A stretch of 64,000 bases of DNA from Pyxicephalus adspersus (taxonomy: Eukaryota; Chordata; Amphibia; Anura; Pyxicephalidae): positions 23,049,493-23,113,492 of the forward strand of contig NC_092864.1 of assembly GCF_032062135.1 (NCBI RefSeq). Direction: 5' to 3'. The notes beneath the pieces are model-generated. The model was not told the DNA's origin, searched no databases, and saw nothing but the letters and a program-made list of their open reading frames with translations. This document shows positions 35,390 through 46,858 of the stretch, one piece after another. The position numbers were made by a program, and so were the translations under genes. The first letter of the stretch is position 1; each line of letters begins with the position of its first letter.

Positions 35390-35575
35390 GGCAGGCATAT
35401 ATATATGCACCCTCTGCCCCATATGCTTTTCTACATTTTCTGCCACTAATCAGATGCACCCTTTTATACTCACTGCCACCGATTCCATGGACTCTTCTAC
35501 ATTTACCATCATTGATCTGGCACAGACGTCTACATTCACCACCGTTAAACTGACTGCATAACTATTTTGGATTTC
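35390..35575. repeat. Degenerate tandem repeat of about 35-40 bp
   Basis: Four decayed units contain variants of ctacattttctgccactaat or ctacatttaccatcattgat followed by a short GC-richer tail (gatgcaccc, ccatggactc, ggcacagacg). Divergence is high, so the exact unit is uncertain. Confidence 0.45.
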
Positions 35576-36320
35576 TTAAAGCTTAACGACTAGTTTACAC
35601 ATATGGTTAGCAGGTGGGTACAATGAAGGTTGTACCACTTGCTAGCTTCTGTTTTACCAGTATTCCATGCCACTGAAGGTTGATATGAATTAAAACTGTT
35701 TAATTATAAGAAGTGGCATGCAGTGATAAGTGTTTGGGGTATATCTGGCAATAGAGTTCACAGTAGATTGTGCATTGTGCATTCTCATTTGCTACTTCCA
35801 GTTTCTGGCTGTCGGTCGTCTAATTAACTCATTTCCTGAACAAATGCCTTTGTAAATCAACTTGCTTGTTAACTGATAGGACAGAAGGCAATGTGGTTGG
35901 GGGTGGCTGGTGCCCCTCAAAAGGTTGTTTAGACACCCGTATCACTTTGTTTTGGGTGGTACCTAAATTCTGTCTTGGAAAAAAGTTTTTTATTATAAAA
36001 AACTTTACTGTCTTAGTAGAGGGTCTCTGGAGGTATATAAAGGGTACGTACTGCCATCTTATGGACTCTGCTCTTACCTGGACATTTTTTTTTTACTCAA
36101 TTTACCTGCATTCGGTAAATGGGTGGTCTCCCAATAATTTATAATACTTACTTGATAAAGATAGTCAGCTCAGAAGGACAGTTTTATCTTTGAATTTATT
36201 CTGCCAAGAAGATAAAGAAAGGTCGGAGCCACGCATTACTTAGTTACGGGTAATGTTAGATTTGGATTCAGTTTCTGATGTAACAAGTCATGTATGATTC
36301 CTGTTTGGAATTATACAAAA
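35576..36320. other. Intergenic, nothing recognised
   Basis: The 92-codon plus-strand frame at 35866-36144 has no recognised domain and ends in AT-rich sequence. Confidence 0.4.
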
Positions 36321-36329
36321 CTTTTATTA

Positions 36330-36540
36330 CAGCCAAGTTCTCTGTCACAGACCGTGCAGCCATCCAGTGTGCACATACAAAGAAAACAGCTCATTGCTTT
36401 TAACAAATGAAGGCAAACCTGGGAATAACCTTGTGTAGACTAGAGACAGCCAACAGATTGTTCACATCATTCAATACCGACAGCTGAAGGACTAGTTGGA
36501 GATGAAAACATATTCATCATGTGAAGAGGTTTCATTAGGA
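36330..36540. promoter_or_regulatory. Candidate conserved noncoding element (unverified)
   Basis: Repeat-free, compositionally balanced block (for example cagccatccagtgtgcacat, ttgcttttaacaaatgaagg, agattgttcacatcattca). It is bounded by AT-rich DNA and has no open frame. Suggested by style only. Confidence 0.22.
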
Positions 36541-37739
36541 ATTAGGTATAGTCAGGACTTCATATATAATATATATATACATTGTACATAAAAAAAATTC
36601 ACATACTTTTTTAGTATATGGAGCTGTAAGCACATTTACATACATGGATTTCGTTAAATCCAGGTATTCGAGCCCACCCACCATTTTTTGTCTAGGTCTT
36701 CATTGCACACTATGCTGCCATTATCCCAACTGTGATGCAAATGACAATGGTATTTTATTTTTTGCAAAACATTGGTTCTGAGCAATTTATCTAGGCTTGG
36801 TGTTTTAATTCTATTTCCCAAAGCAATGCCCCTTTTACCTGTACATTGGTTACAATCTCATTGTACACACTTTTTTTTAGATTAACAACAAAAAATGTAA
36901 TACAAGGACCTCATTTTACATGTTTGGTGACTCTAAAGATTCTAATCAGACTGTAAGTGTATAGCTAGCGTTAAAAAAATATTTTTGGCTTCTTAACAAA
37001 GGGAGCAACATTTCAGTAAATAAATTATCATTAGCAGAATTGTAACAGTAGAGGTTGAATTCACAATCCCGCTCACTGCAAACCCATGTTGGCAAACACT
37101 GTCAGGTTGCTAATATAAATAAGTAGATCCGACCACAGTTTACATTACCAACTTACATTAGCAACCTGTTTGGACTGGAAACCAATACCACCCCCCCCCC
37201 CCCCCCATTTGGCATTTGTAAGGTGCGGTATTAACCCTGACACATACCATTCCTAAAGTTTTAGGCAAACTAAATAACCAGCTGGGATCCTATTGCCACC
37301 ATTGGAGCCCCTTTGTTGTTTGGGAACTTGTCAAGTTGTGAGGAACATGAACATTATCTGTAAACAAAAGCTAAGAAGTCCAATAAAAAAAAGAAATAAA
37401 TACAACTCATGACTTACAGTACATGCTTCCATTTCTAGGCATTAACTGTTCTTGAAAATGGATAATTAATAAGTCATAAATCTTGTGATCTGTAGACTTC
37501 AAGATGAAAGCAAATTTATTTAACATGTGTAGTTAGCAAAGACACAGTTTTAATCCCTAATCCCTTCTTCACATCTGATTCTATCCGTGATATTGTAGTA
37601 CACAAAATTTGGTTTTGGATGATTAAGATAAATCTATAATTAATTTGAAAAAAAAAGGAAACAAAAAAAGATTATTTGCTGGTTGAATGAATGGGATAGT
37701 TTTGAGTGTTTATTGCAGTAGGGTATGACCTTGCAGTGA
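36541..37739. other. AT-rich intergenic with a C16 run
   Basis: The only notable feature is a run of 16 C at 37191-37206. Such homopolymers are prone to length error in sequencing. Confidence 0.5.
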
Positions 37740-38275
37740 TATAATGGCCTATCTCCTAATCTTTTCTACCCGTTGTTCTGCATGACTAAGTGTCACTGAT
37801 TTTCTAATTAATCATAAACTCTAGCCTTAAGTTAATTAGTGCCCTCATTATGTCATGCCTACTCCAGCTTAACATAGTCCTGTGCCAATGAATCATTTCT
37901 ACACCAATTAAAACCTTAGATCAAGATGCAATAACAATCTCCAAAAGTGATTTTAGATAGCGTAATGACACCATAATATGAAGCTAAATTGGATACCAAC
38001 CACTGGTACGTGTAATGTAGAGCGGGCCTCCAAACCTTTTTCATTAGTAAATGTAGCAGCAAAGTGCTTTGCATGAGCTCGTTTACCAGATGTGTTAACT
38101 ATCTCAAGGCAGCGATGGTTGCGGGATTTGTAGAGTTTTAATATCCTTCTGCATGAAGCAGCGGTGAGTACGCTAAACGTGCCAAACTCATGTGCCTGCT
38201 TCGAGGTAAATGCAGGGAACAGATTGTGCCGAGTAATTTGTCTTTAGTGCAAATGAGAAAAGACAGAAATAAAAG
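37740..38275. promoter_or_regulatory. Candidate conserved noncoding element cluster (unverified)
   Basis: Two adjacent blocks. The first (37740-37930) holds two TAATTA homeodomain-type sites (37805-37810 and 37833-37838) within ttttctaattaatcataaac and ttaagttaattagtgccctc. The second (38040-38260) holds gtgctttgcatgagctcg, with an ATGC-rich octamer-like word, and gcagcgatggttgcggga. No repeats and no long open frames. It is the best enhancer-like candidate in the window together with 44330-44700. Conservation was not tested. Confidence 0.3.
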
Positions 38276-39084
38276 GTTTTTTAAAGACATTTGCAAGAGC
38301 TGGGTTATTTAACACAAATGTAACATATTGTGCTTATTCATATCTAAACTAAAAAAGCTGAGCTCTATGCAAATACAAGGTACATGTAATTGCAGTTGGG
38401 TAATCATTAAAAAATCAATAATGTAGTTTTTATATTCAAAAAGTACTGTATATACTCAAATATAAGCCAATACAAGTATACCAAACATAATGTAATTACC
38501 AGTATTTTTGAACATACAGAAAAACATCAAATGTATGTTACTTTATTTTATTTAATTTAAAAGGAAAATAATATTCACATGAACTTAGTTTGTTTTTTGT
38601 TACCACTCGTTTTACAGGTTAAAGTATCATGTGTGTCCACATGTACAGTGTGTAACAAACACATGTCTCTTGGCTTTGATGGCAAGAATTTGTTACTTTT
38701 TACAGAAGGACACATTGCTATCTACTAGTGTGACACAAGTTTTAACTGAGAATAATTTTTTTAAAGCATTTTTAGTATTTATGGTACTCAAATGTTGTGT
38801 GATATCAATCTCTTGCAGCCTCTTGATACAGCAATAGTCTTGTTTGAAGAGGAAGAAGCAGCATAATCACTTTTGCTGCTGTACTTGTGTGCAAGGCGCA
38901 TGCTCATAGAAGTGTAGATCAGAATAAAATGAAATCCCCTCACCAGTATGATTCTTCTCTTTTCATTGTGCAGTTATAGGCTAGGGGAGGGACAAGACCT
39001 GTAAGAAGCTGAATTATGGGGTATATTAAGTGGGTGAGCAGGCTGTTTCCCAAAAAATGTAACAAGTTATCATGTATTTTTAGT
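38276..39084. other. AT-rich intergenic, nothing recognised
   Basis: The 68-codon frame at 38631-38837 lacks a domain. Confidence 0.4.
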
Positions 39085-39350
39085 GTCAAATTATTACGGT
39101 GCCTTTAACAACGGCCATAGTCCATAGTAACTGTTAGAGGAACTCGCAATCTCGAATGTCCCTACCATATTGTGATGACATTTTTTTGAAGGGGAGCCAA
39201 TTGACCTACCAGTGTTTTTGGGATGTGGGAGGAAACCCATATAAAGAGGGAGAACTTACAAACTCCATACAGATTATATCCTTGGTGAGATTCAACCTGC
39301 AACTGGGCTGTAATGCAAGAGTGGTAGATACTTAGCCACCAGGCTGCCCA
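39085..39350 (-). mobile_element. SINE-like copy, reverse orientation
   Basis: Plus-strand words in reverse order of the family body: gaatgtccctaccatattgt, gagccaattgacctacc, gtttttgggatgtgggagga, aacttacaaactccataca, cttggtgagattcaacctgc (box B side), gtggtagatacttagccacc (box A side), ending ggctgccca. It is full-length or nearly so and decayed. Confidence 0.7.
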
Positions 39351-42300
39351 ATACCCAAAAATTTATTTGTTCAGTTTAACCTATTTGTAAGGGTGTTGGT
39401 TAGCTAAATACTAATCAACATGTTTTTCTCTAATTACTAAACTATTAACTAATGCCACTTTTGAACTTACGAGGTACTTGTCTCATTCACCGTATTTATA
39501 AAGTGCCCATTGGCCGACCAGCCACTTCCATTAACTTGAATGCAAACACCTACAACCACAGCTCACAGAGGATGGCAAGTGGTTGAAGGCGGTTGTGTTT
39601 GCTGCTGGAAGACTGAGATGGCCCAGAAATCAAATTCATCAACGTTGAACTGCAGCAAACAGCAATGTCAGCTGCAATCTCGAGGTCAGGTACAGTTGTG
39701 ATTGAACTGTGGTTGAAAAAGGGGGCTTAAAGTTTAAAAGAGGCTTAATGGTCTGTGTTTTCTACTTTTAAAAACCTAAACGTCAAGGAATAAATCTCTT
39801 TCTCACTTCTTATACATGTAAATATAATGTTTGGGTTTCTAAAAGCAGAGAAAAATTTTTTCGCCATGTTTTATAACTGGCCCCCTAATTTTTTCTTGAA
39901 CATCTGCTACCTGGGATAAGCTGTTTGCAAAGGTTATGTACATCCCCAAATCTATTGGAGAGAAATTTAAATGCTTTAGCATGTAAAACAGCTCCCTTCT
40001 ATTTATTCTCTGTGAATGTATCCATTTGCCTGGAGTTCATCTATAACAGAATATTTTGACAGCTTCACTGCTGGTATCTTCACAGTAACTATGGAAAAAT
40101 GATCATGTCTTTTCAGTAACTTCATTTTTGTAATGTCATTTAAAGCTAAAGTTTATTTAAAAGTAATATTTGCCATCAATTCCCCATTTTTCATGTCTGT
40201 TTTCAGGAATGGATTTACCATCAGATCTGGTAGGTCTGTGGCAGAAGCAAAAATGTGTTTTTTTCGTGTAAGGTTATTGGTCATGCACAGTTTCCCAACC
40301 ACTGTAGAAATACAGTCATCTTTTATCAGAATATTTATATATTATTACAAAATTCAGACTGGATTACTGCCAGTTAAACAGCCAATGCTGATCCTAACAG
40401 AGGTGTCTTTTTCAGTATCCTAATGCATTTTTTTTAATAGAGATGAGCTTCCCAAGTGAAAGATTTTGGAAAATGTGTGTGGTTTTTCCATAAATATAAA
40501 TTAAAATTTTGTTGGGAAGACCTGTTTTTAAACAAGAAGAAATTGCATTGGATTTTAGCTCATTAGCATCCCCCCATGCTTCATCAACAAAAGTTTTTTT
40601 AACAGTCAATTACTTAAAAATCATTGCATCAAAGCAATCAAGGACACAAATACACATGTGTAAATACACACTTTATTAAACAACATGCTTGGTGGATACA
40701 TTCAATTGTAAGCTATGTATAAAAAAAAAAAAACTACAGTCCTCCCCTAATAGTCAAAACAGACCGTTATCAAGGCATGCAGCTTGGGTGGCCAAGAAAG
40801 CTGGCCAGTGAGCGAGTACTATTACGACATCTGTCATTATACCACCCGCCCTTTTTATGACCCATCTCATCACTACCGCTAAATGACATATCCTCTGCAT
40901 TATGGGTTTTGATTTGGTCAATGGCACATCCTAGGATTATCTGCACTATTACCAGATCTAGGTAAATCTGTCATCTAATGTCAGGAGTTCAGCATGTAAA
41001 CATCGTTAAGTTGTTGTTGTATGATGATGTATTAACATCAAGGAAGACATGATGGACACTTCTTGTCTTGTCTCCTCTTAATACACAGGGCTTCTATGTT
41101 CTTTCATTTGCCCCCTAACAATATCCACATCCTTTTGAGGAATCAAATGTGGATTTGGATAATAATTCTGACGCCATTCAACATTTTATTGTATTTTTTG
41201 GTAATAAATATTAAGGTGGGTCCAAGTGGATCTGGTCATCTCTTTTCTGGCCAGGATCACATGATGGTACGTTGATATATGGTGACATATCTAGCATCCA
41301 AATTCCAGAACTTCTGTATAGGTAAGTAACTAAGCTGCTCTTTTAATATTTACACATATTGGGGGATTTATAAATGGAATTTTGATTGTTCATTTACCAA
41401 GGTGAATTATCACTTTACAAGGATATTTCATCTAGTTTAGGGAATGCAGCAATAGTTCACTTTGAGAATATCCTATAATACTCAAGAAAGGAAATCTATA
41501 AAAATGAAACTTTTTCCTTGTACATGACGGGATGGCTAAAGTTAGTCCTAAGCTAAGTGAAAAATCCCTTGCAAGGAAATAATTCACTTTGCTTTGTGTA
41601 TAGCTTATATCATTTTTCAGTAGATCAATCCCAAAGTGAAGCATAAGTTAGGGAAAGGGGTTTTAGAACCTATAGACCTATTTCTAAGCCGTGATGCCGT
41701 TCAGTTATTTTGCATGTTATAATGTAGAGGAATTGGTGCTTTTTTGTAACATTTCTACCAGAACAATAAAAAGTAGCATATTTTACAAAGTACAGGAAGA
41801 CATAATGGAGCTGTAACATGTATAAGCTGTTTACAATGTGCTGCACACTGCTGAAAAAGTCAAGATTTTCGACAAGACCGCTGTGGGCTGGGTCATAAGG
41901 TTGTAAATTGTAATAAAACAGTAGAAAAGTCTCTAGGAAACCCTAAAGGGCTCACTTTCAACCCTATTATTATTTCAGTTAAATTCCATGTTATTCCTTT
42001 GGAATAACCTACCATTAATTTTAGAGCTGGCTATTTCTCAACCTGCTATTAAACATCTATAATGCAATATTTTACCCTTTCTTGTCAATCTACAGCTGTA
42101 TTTTTATTACAGTTCTGCGGTGGATGTTATTTATCCATATGGACTCATAACTGTGATTTATTTTTAAATATATTGGAAAATAGGACACAAGTTAATGGCA
42201 AAAGATTGTGCAATCCACAAAGCCAATAACATACTTATGTTCTTCAAATACAGTTTGGAAAATGAAGAAAATAACATTTTCATTTGTTAAGATATAGATT

Positions 42301-43730
42301 ACTGTTATGTTACAGTACAACATCAGTGGGCACAAAACCCCTTTAATGTCTCTCACTTAAATGGTGAAGACATCATCACTAAAGCATTAATACTGCGAGG
42401 AACATTGGGCCCATTGCCCTTTATGGTAGGCATGGTAGCATCATGGCCAGATTTACCACTTGGCCTAGCTCACCATTTTTACTAGGGATGGCACCAATCC
42501 CATGTTCAATTAATATTTGTGGTCCTAATTACTAAACAAAGGGTTCCAGAGCCTAACATCTGCAGAACAACAACATTCGTACTCATGGTGTTCTCTTCTG
42601 TCTCATTTATCTTCATAAAGCCTAAAAAAATACATTTTTAAGTCAGACTCCTGCTACCTGGCATGCTGTGCCATAGAATTAGTTAGAAATTGTGACATCA
42701 GGTCCTGATTAGAGGGAGCTGCTTCTAAACTGTCTGCTGGTGTGGGAGATAAGGAGGGTTCCATGTGCACCCTTTAGCCAACCTAAATCACATAGTATGG
42801 TTTGTAAGGGACTAATTGTGTTTCTGGTTATGTCAATACATCCTTGGTTGTGTCTCTGCAGATATTTTCAGTGTTTTGCTTTAATAGGTAGATGTTTCAG
42901 TGCATCACTCATTTTATTTTTGTAGATATGCTCCTGATGGTGGCTAAATTCAATACTGATTTTTCTAGTTGTTTCTGTACAGTTTTAGTGTTGTCTCTGA
43001 GGATATGTTACCTGTTGTGATTACATTCATTTGGTTTTCATTCAACCTTTTTTACATTTATCCTTTAAAGTCCTTTAAAGTTCACATGTGGGCAGGTCAC
43101 ATTTATCAATGGCTTCTGTAGCGGCAGGCAGTATGGAGAAAATTATCCTGAAAGTTTAAGGTACAGGCCTTAAATTTTAATTTCTTGTGTGTTTTGAGGC
43201 AGCCACACTTCCACTATTCTCCTTTCTAGTAGTAACTAGGCCACTTTTGAGTATGTGTGTAAAAACATAGAGCTTGTTTTTACAATAGAAAGTAAAATAT
43301 AGATGAACTTACCACAACAAAATGCATTCATTTCATATTTATAAGACTAAAAAACAGTTATATGCGAATCCTTACAGGAACAAATCATTCTGGGTTTTAT
43401 GAATACCTGCTGAACCTGGTTTGAGTTTAACTGTGAAACCTAATGAAACCAACGTTCAGCTTGTGAACAATTGACCCCCTTCCTCAACAACTACCACCCT
43501 ATGGGTATGCTGCCTGCTGCATAACTTAAGCCTAAGCTTCCAACCAGTTTACTTTGTAGTTTGCCTACTTACATTTTCACAAGGGTTCCTAGAAACAACA
43601 GACAGTGGTAGTTTAAGTCAAACCCACTTTGGAGTCAAACTCAAACCTCATCAAATAAGCCTATTGTTAGGATATACATATACTTTATTTGTTCTATTCA
43701 GATGTCTCACTCGTACTCATGTACCCTCAC
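39351..43730. other. Long intergenic stretch, nothing firmly recognised
   Basis: Scattered frames up to 96 codons (40133-40423 plus) show no domain. The part at 40640-41280 is less AT-rich and may be an old repeat. The part at 41400-41650 contains gttcactttgagaa and aattcactttgctttg in opposed settings, as in some frog MITEs. Neither could be defined. Confidence 0.35.
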
Positions 43731-44082
43731 TAAGGCTTAGTTGACATGTACTATGTCCTCTGTGTTTTCCTCCACCAAAGCTTTTTCTTAATGGGCTGTT
43801 AAGAAAAGCATTAAAAAAAGAGTTAAAACGCCCATAAATGCTCAAAAACATCTCTCAAACTCCCAAAAATGCTAAGAATGCCCTATTAACATAATCAGGC
43901 AGTTTTTGGATGTTTTTAGGCATTTTTGGGCCTCTTGAAGCCTGTGAGGCATTGTCCCCTATTTAAAATCTACTCACCTGATATCTTGGTTTAAAATGTC
44001 TATATAAATGCTTAAAAATGTATAGAAAGCTTTATGGGCATTTATAAGCCTTTGAAATAAAGTCAGTGTAGACTTAGCCTAA
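43731..44082. mobile_element. MITE with TAAGGCT..ACA terminal repeats
   Basis: The left end is taaggcttagttgacatgta. The right end, reverse complemented, is ttaggctaagtctacactga. Inside, short words of the type aaaacgc, aatgctc and gcattttt recur on both strands (aaacgcccataaatgctcaa; ggcatttttgggcct), giving an imperfect fold. Length is 352 bp without coding potential. The termini resemble those of the MITE at 17811-18139 (GGCTA core). No clear target duplication. Confidence 0.65.
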
Positions 44083-44329
44083 TCTTCATTATCTTCTAAC
44101 GTTAGCCTTTGTCAAACTGCATAGAACATAATCCCCATTAGGAGGCTCTATCCCAGTAGCCACCGGACAGATGACATTGAGTTAGGGTTTAGAATTGTGT
44201 CTCATTGGCATTCCTTCCAACCCATGTGTTGCATTAGAATTCCATCCATCGCAGCATTACACAATATTCACCATACCCCATCACATAAATGGTGGTGCCT
44301 TTATGATTAATATAGTGGCACAACCTACT
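44083..44329. other. Intergenic, nothing recognised
   Basis: No feature seen. Confidence 0.4.
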
Positions 44330-44700
44330 GCTCTTTTTTTTTTCTGTTGAAATGCATGATTACGTTTTCATCAGTCGATACTTGACATTTTCATTTGTAA
44401 CTCAGATTTTTTTTTCTTTTTTCAAATGACTCATTGATTGTGTGAGCCTGTGTATTCTGAATGACCCATGCTCTTTTCCATTTGTGATTTTGTACATTAA
44501 GCAAGGCTGCACAGTGAATGTAGCAGAAGGAAAGCCCATTTGTTCATCTGACCTGCCAAAGGCATCAATTTTATCCCTCTGTTAATGCCATTAGCAACAT
44601 TACTCATTATACATTATTACAGATAACCGGCAAAAAACAAGTCCAGGGTCAGTCTTGATGATGCGTGAACAAATCTACTTTGGAGTAATTATACATTTTT
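44330..44700. promoter_or_regulatory. Candidate conserved noncoding element (unverified)
   Basis: This repeat-free block has balanced composition and many TAAT/ATTA and CATTTG-like words (ttcatttgtaactcag, cccatttgttcatctgac, ctgttaatgccattagcaac, ttacagataaccggc). No frame is open across it. The style resembles deeply conserved vertebrate enhancers. This is an impression and was not verified. Confidence 0.3.
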
Positions 44701-46219
44701 TTCATACATCCTTGATATTTATTTAAATAGCTGTGGCTCTTTTTTACTTACATTATTATTCAAATACTCTTTCCACAAGAAGAACTGGATTCATGCATAA
44801 AAGGCAATTTCTATTCCAAACCTATAAATGAATACCCATGTGAAGTTAAGGTATACCCAGACCCAAGAACAAAAGTAGCGCCAATATATTACACAGCACT
44901 GAACAATAAATAGAGACCTAGAGCAAGCATGTGCATAACATTTCTGGCACTGGTATAGGGTAATGAAGGGTTTAAACTCCTTGCCAGACTTTTTTTTTAT
45001 ATTTTGTGTACCACTGGGAAATCGTGCCTTTAATTTTTGGCCCAGAGATTCAGCAGGGAGTTTCCTAAATTGGTGGTAATTCCCTTATTAGACAGTTGTC
45101 CCTGGAATGGGTGTATCTCCTCCAAAGATGCGTAGTAGTCCACAAATTAATTTTTAGTGACAATGATCATCATGCCAAAAAATGTGATTAAATCTCCCTA
45201 AATGAAATACAGACAGCAATATAAAATATAAAGTTTTGACAAAAGAATCATTTAAAGCCCTAAGTTCCTCTCCCAATCCCCTTTTGCTGATTGCTGGCAA
45301 AAAAAATCTATTCAAACATCTTACTCGCCTAAAAATGGACGATGTCCGAGTCCTTCACTCCTTTCTATAATATGGACACTCCCTATTGGGCATTCATTAA
45401 CAGGGCCTTTAAGGATCCAGAAGAAGCTGATCCCGAGAGGACGAGGAGGTGGGCCTTGGAAAGTATACCAATATTTACAAGATAAAAAAGGCATGCAGGG
45501 TAGGTTGGAGGAGAGGTGGAAGTAGAGGGAGCAGGGCTATTATTTGCCCAAAGATTAGCTTTAATATACAGCTGTCATTTGTATTTGTTTCACCATACTG
45601 TCCAAAACTGTTGTGCATTGAAAGGTTTTCATGTACTAGACTGTACTGGCATCACCAAAGTAATGAAATCCATATAAATTCCCATTTTGATGTCTAATAT
45701 TCCCAGATCTCCAATGAAAGGGATCCCAGCACTATAAAATTTAAAGTTGATAATTTTCAGGAAGCACAAGTGTTGGCAGCCAAAACCCTCTACTTTTTTT
45801 TAAACGTTAACAAGCTGAGATGTGGTATGCACTGGTTCACCACAGGGTCCACATCTTGGGAGTCACGTCTGATTGGACCACTGATGTTTGGTACATAAAT
45901 GAGATGCTGATTCCCACACTAAAATCTGATAACTGACCACATGAAAATCTGAACATCTATTTTTGAACCAGCTATTTCGTGCAACTCTGAAATCATGACT
46001 GGTGAATCATTACAGCCCCACGGTGCTGATAGCTAGAACTAACAGAAATCTGAAATGTACGCAGCAGTGTTCAAGCCTATAATCACATTTATTCTTATAC
46101 AATTTACTTAAGTGTATGTCAAACATTAAAAAAAATGCATGAATATTTCCTATGTTTTATCCCTATAATACCTCTAAAAGTACTGAACAATAGCTTTTGA
46201 TCTGCTAGAAGTCTCGGAT
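44701..46219. other. Intergenic, nothing recognised
   Basis: The 82-codon frame at 45449-45697 has no domain. Composition is ordinary for the window. Confidence 0.4.
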
Positions 46220-46740
46220 CGCTACAACATAAAGGGAGGCCCCTGAGCCGGCGAGAAGGGAGCTAGGCGGGGGCAAACATGACTGTGGGGGAAGGCCATT
46301 AGATCAGGCGATAGTGTGAGGGGGAGGGTTTATGATTAGAGTATTGGGATTGGTTAAGTTTGTTATAACAATAGGAGGGGCAACAAAGGACATAAAAGGC
46401 TAAGGAGAAAAAAGGGGGCAGTCATTATTACAGAAAATTTGAGAGAGATGCCCGCCTGCCCTTGTGGTTGGTAGGGCTGGGGATGGGTTGTAGGCGGTGA
46501 GAGGTCCTCGAGGGGAAGTGTGTTGGTCGGAAGTGTGACAAATAGTTATGGGGTGTGGAGAGCCAACTGTGGTATGGGGTCTCAAAGTTGGTGTAATGTT
46601 GGGTTAAAAGGTTATTTGCGGGAAGTATGCGTGATTGATATTGTTCTTAGCAACTGTTAGCAGTTGGTTTATTAAATAACGCAGATCCCTGGTTGGGTTA
46701 AATATGGGGGAGGACCACTCGCTGGTCCTTTACCCTCAGG
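46220..46740 (+). repeat. GC/G-rich repeat with promoter-like sites, possibly retrotransposon-derived
   Basis: A G-rich block stands out from AT-rich flanks. It holds an inverted CCAAT (attgg, 46349-46353) followed about 40 bp later by ataaaagg (46392-46399), a TATA-like site, then a purine-rich leader. It ends with words I recall from high-copy frog elements (taaataacgcagatccctgg, ggaccactcgctggtccttt; the last is itself a small hairpin). LTR or DIRS-type retroelement origin is my best guess, and no terminal repeat was defined. Confidence 0.45.
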
Positions 46741-46744
46741 TCTT

Positions 46745-46858
46745 CATAGAAGAGAATGGTGCAGTATGTACAGTGCTCATTCATCATCCATCACTTGAAA
46801 CTATAATGAAAGATTGTTTCCAGCAATATTCATCTTATGTCTGTACAAAGCTTTATTC
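46745..46858. mobile_element. Fragment of the 17.8-kb MITE family
   Basis: gtatgtacagtgctcattca, atgaaagattgtttccag and tatgtctgtacaaagct follow the same order as the right half of the element at 17811-18139 (gtatgtacagcacttgttca, gtgaaagattactgac, cgtgtgtacatagcct). Only the right half is present. Confidence 0.5.

Noticed and set aside
37191..37206. G-quadruplex or regulatory role of the C16 run (and the G16 run at 58097-58112)
   Set aside because: Simple homopolymers without spaced G-tracts around them; length may also be a sequencing artefact.
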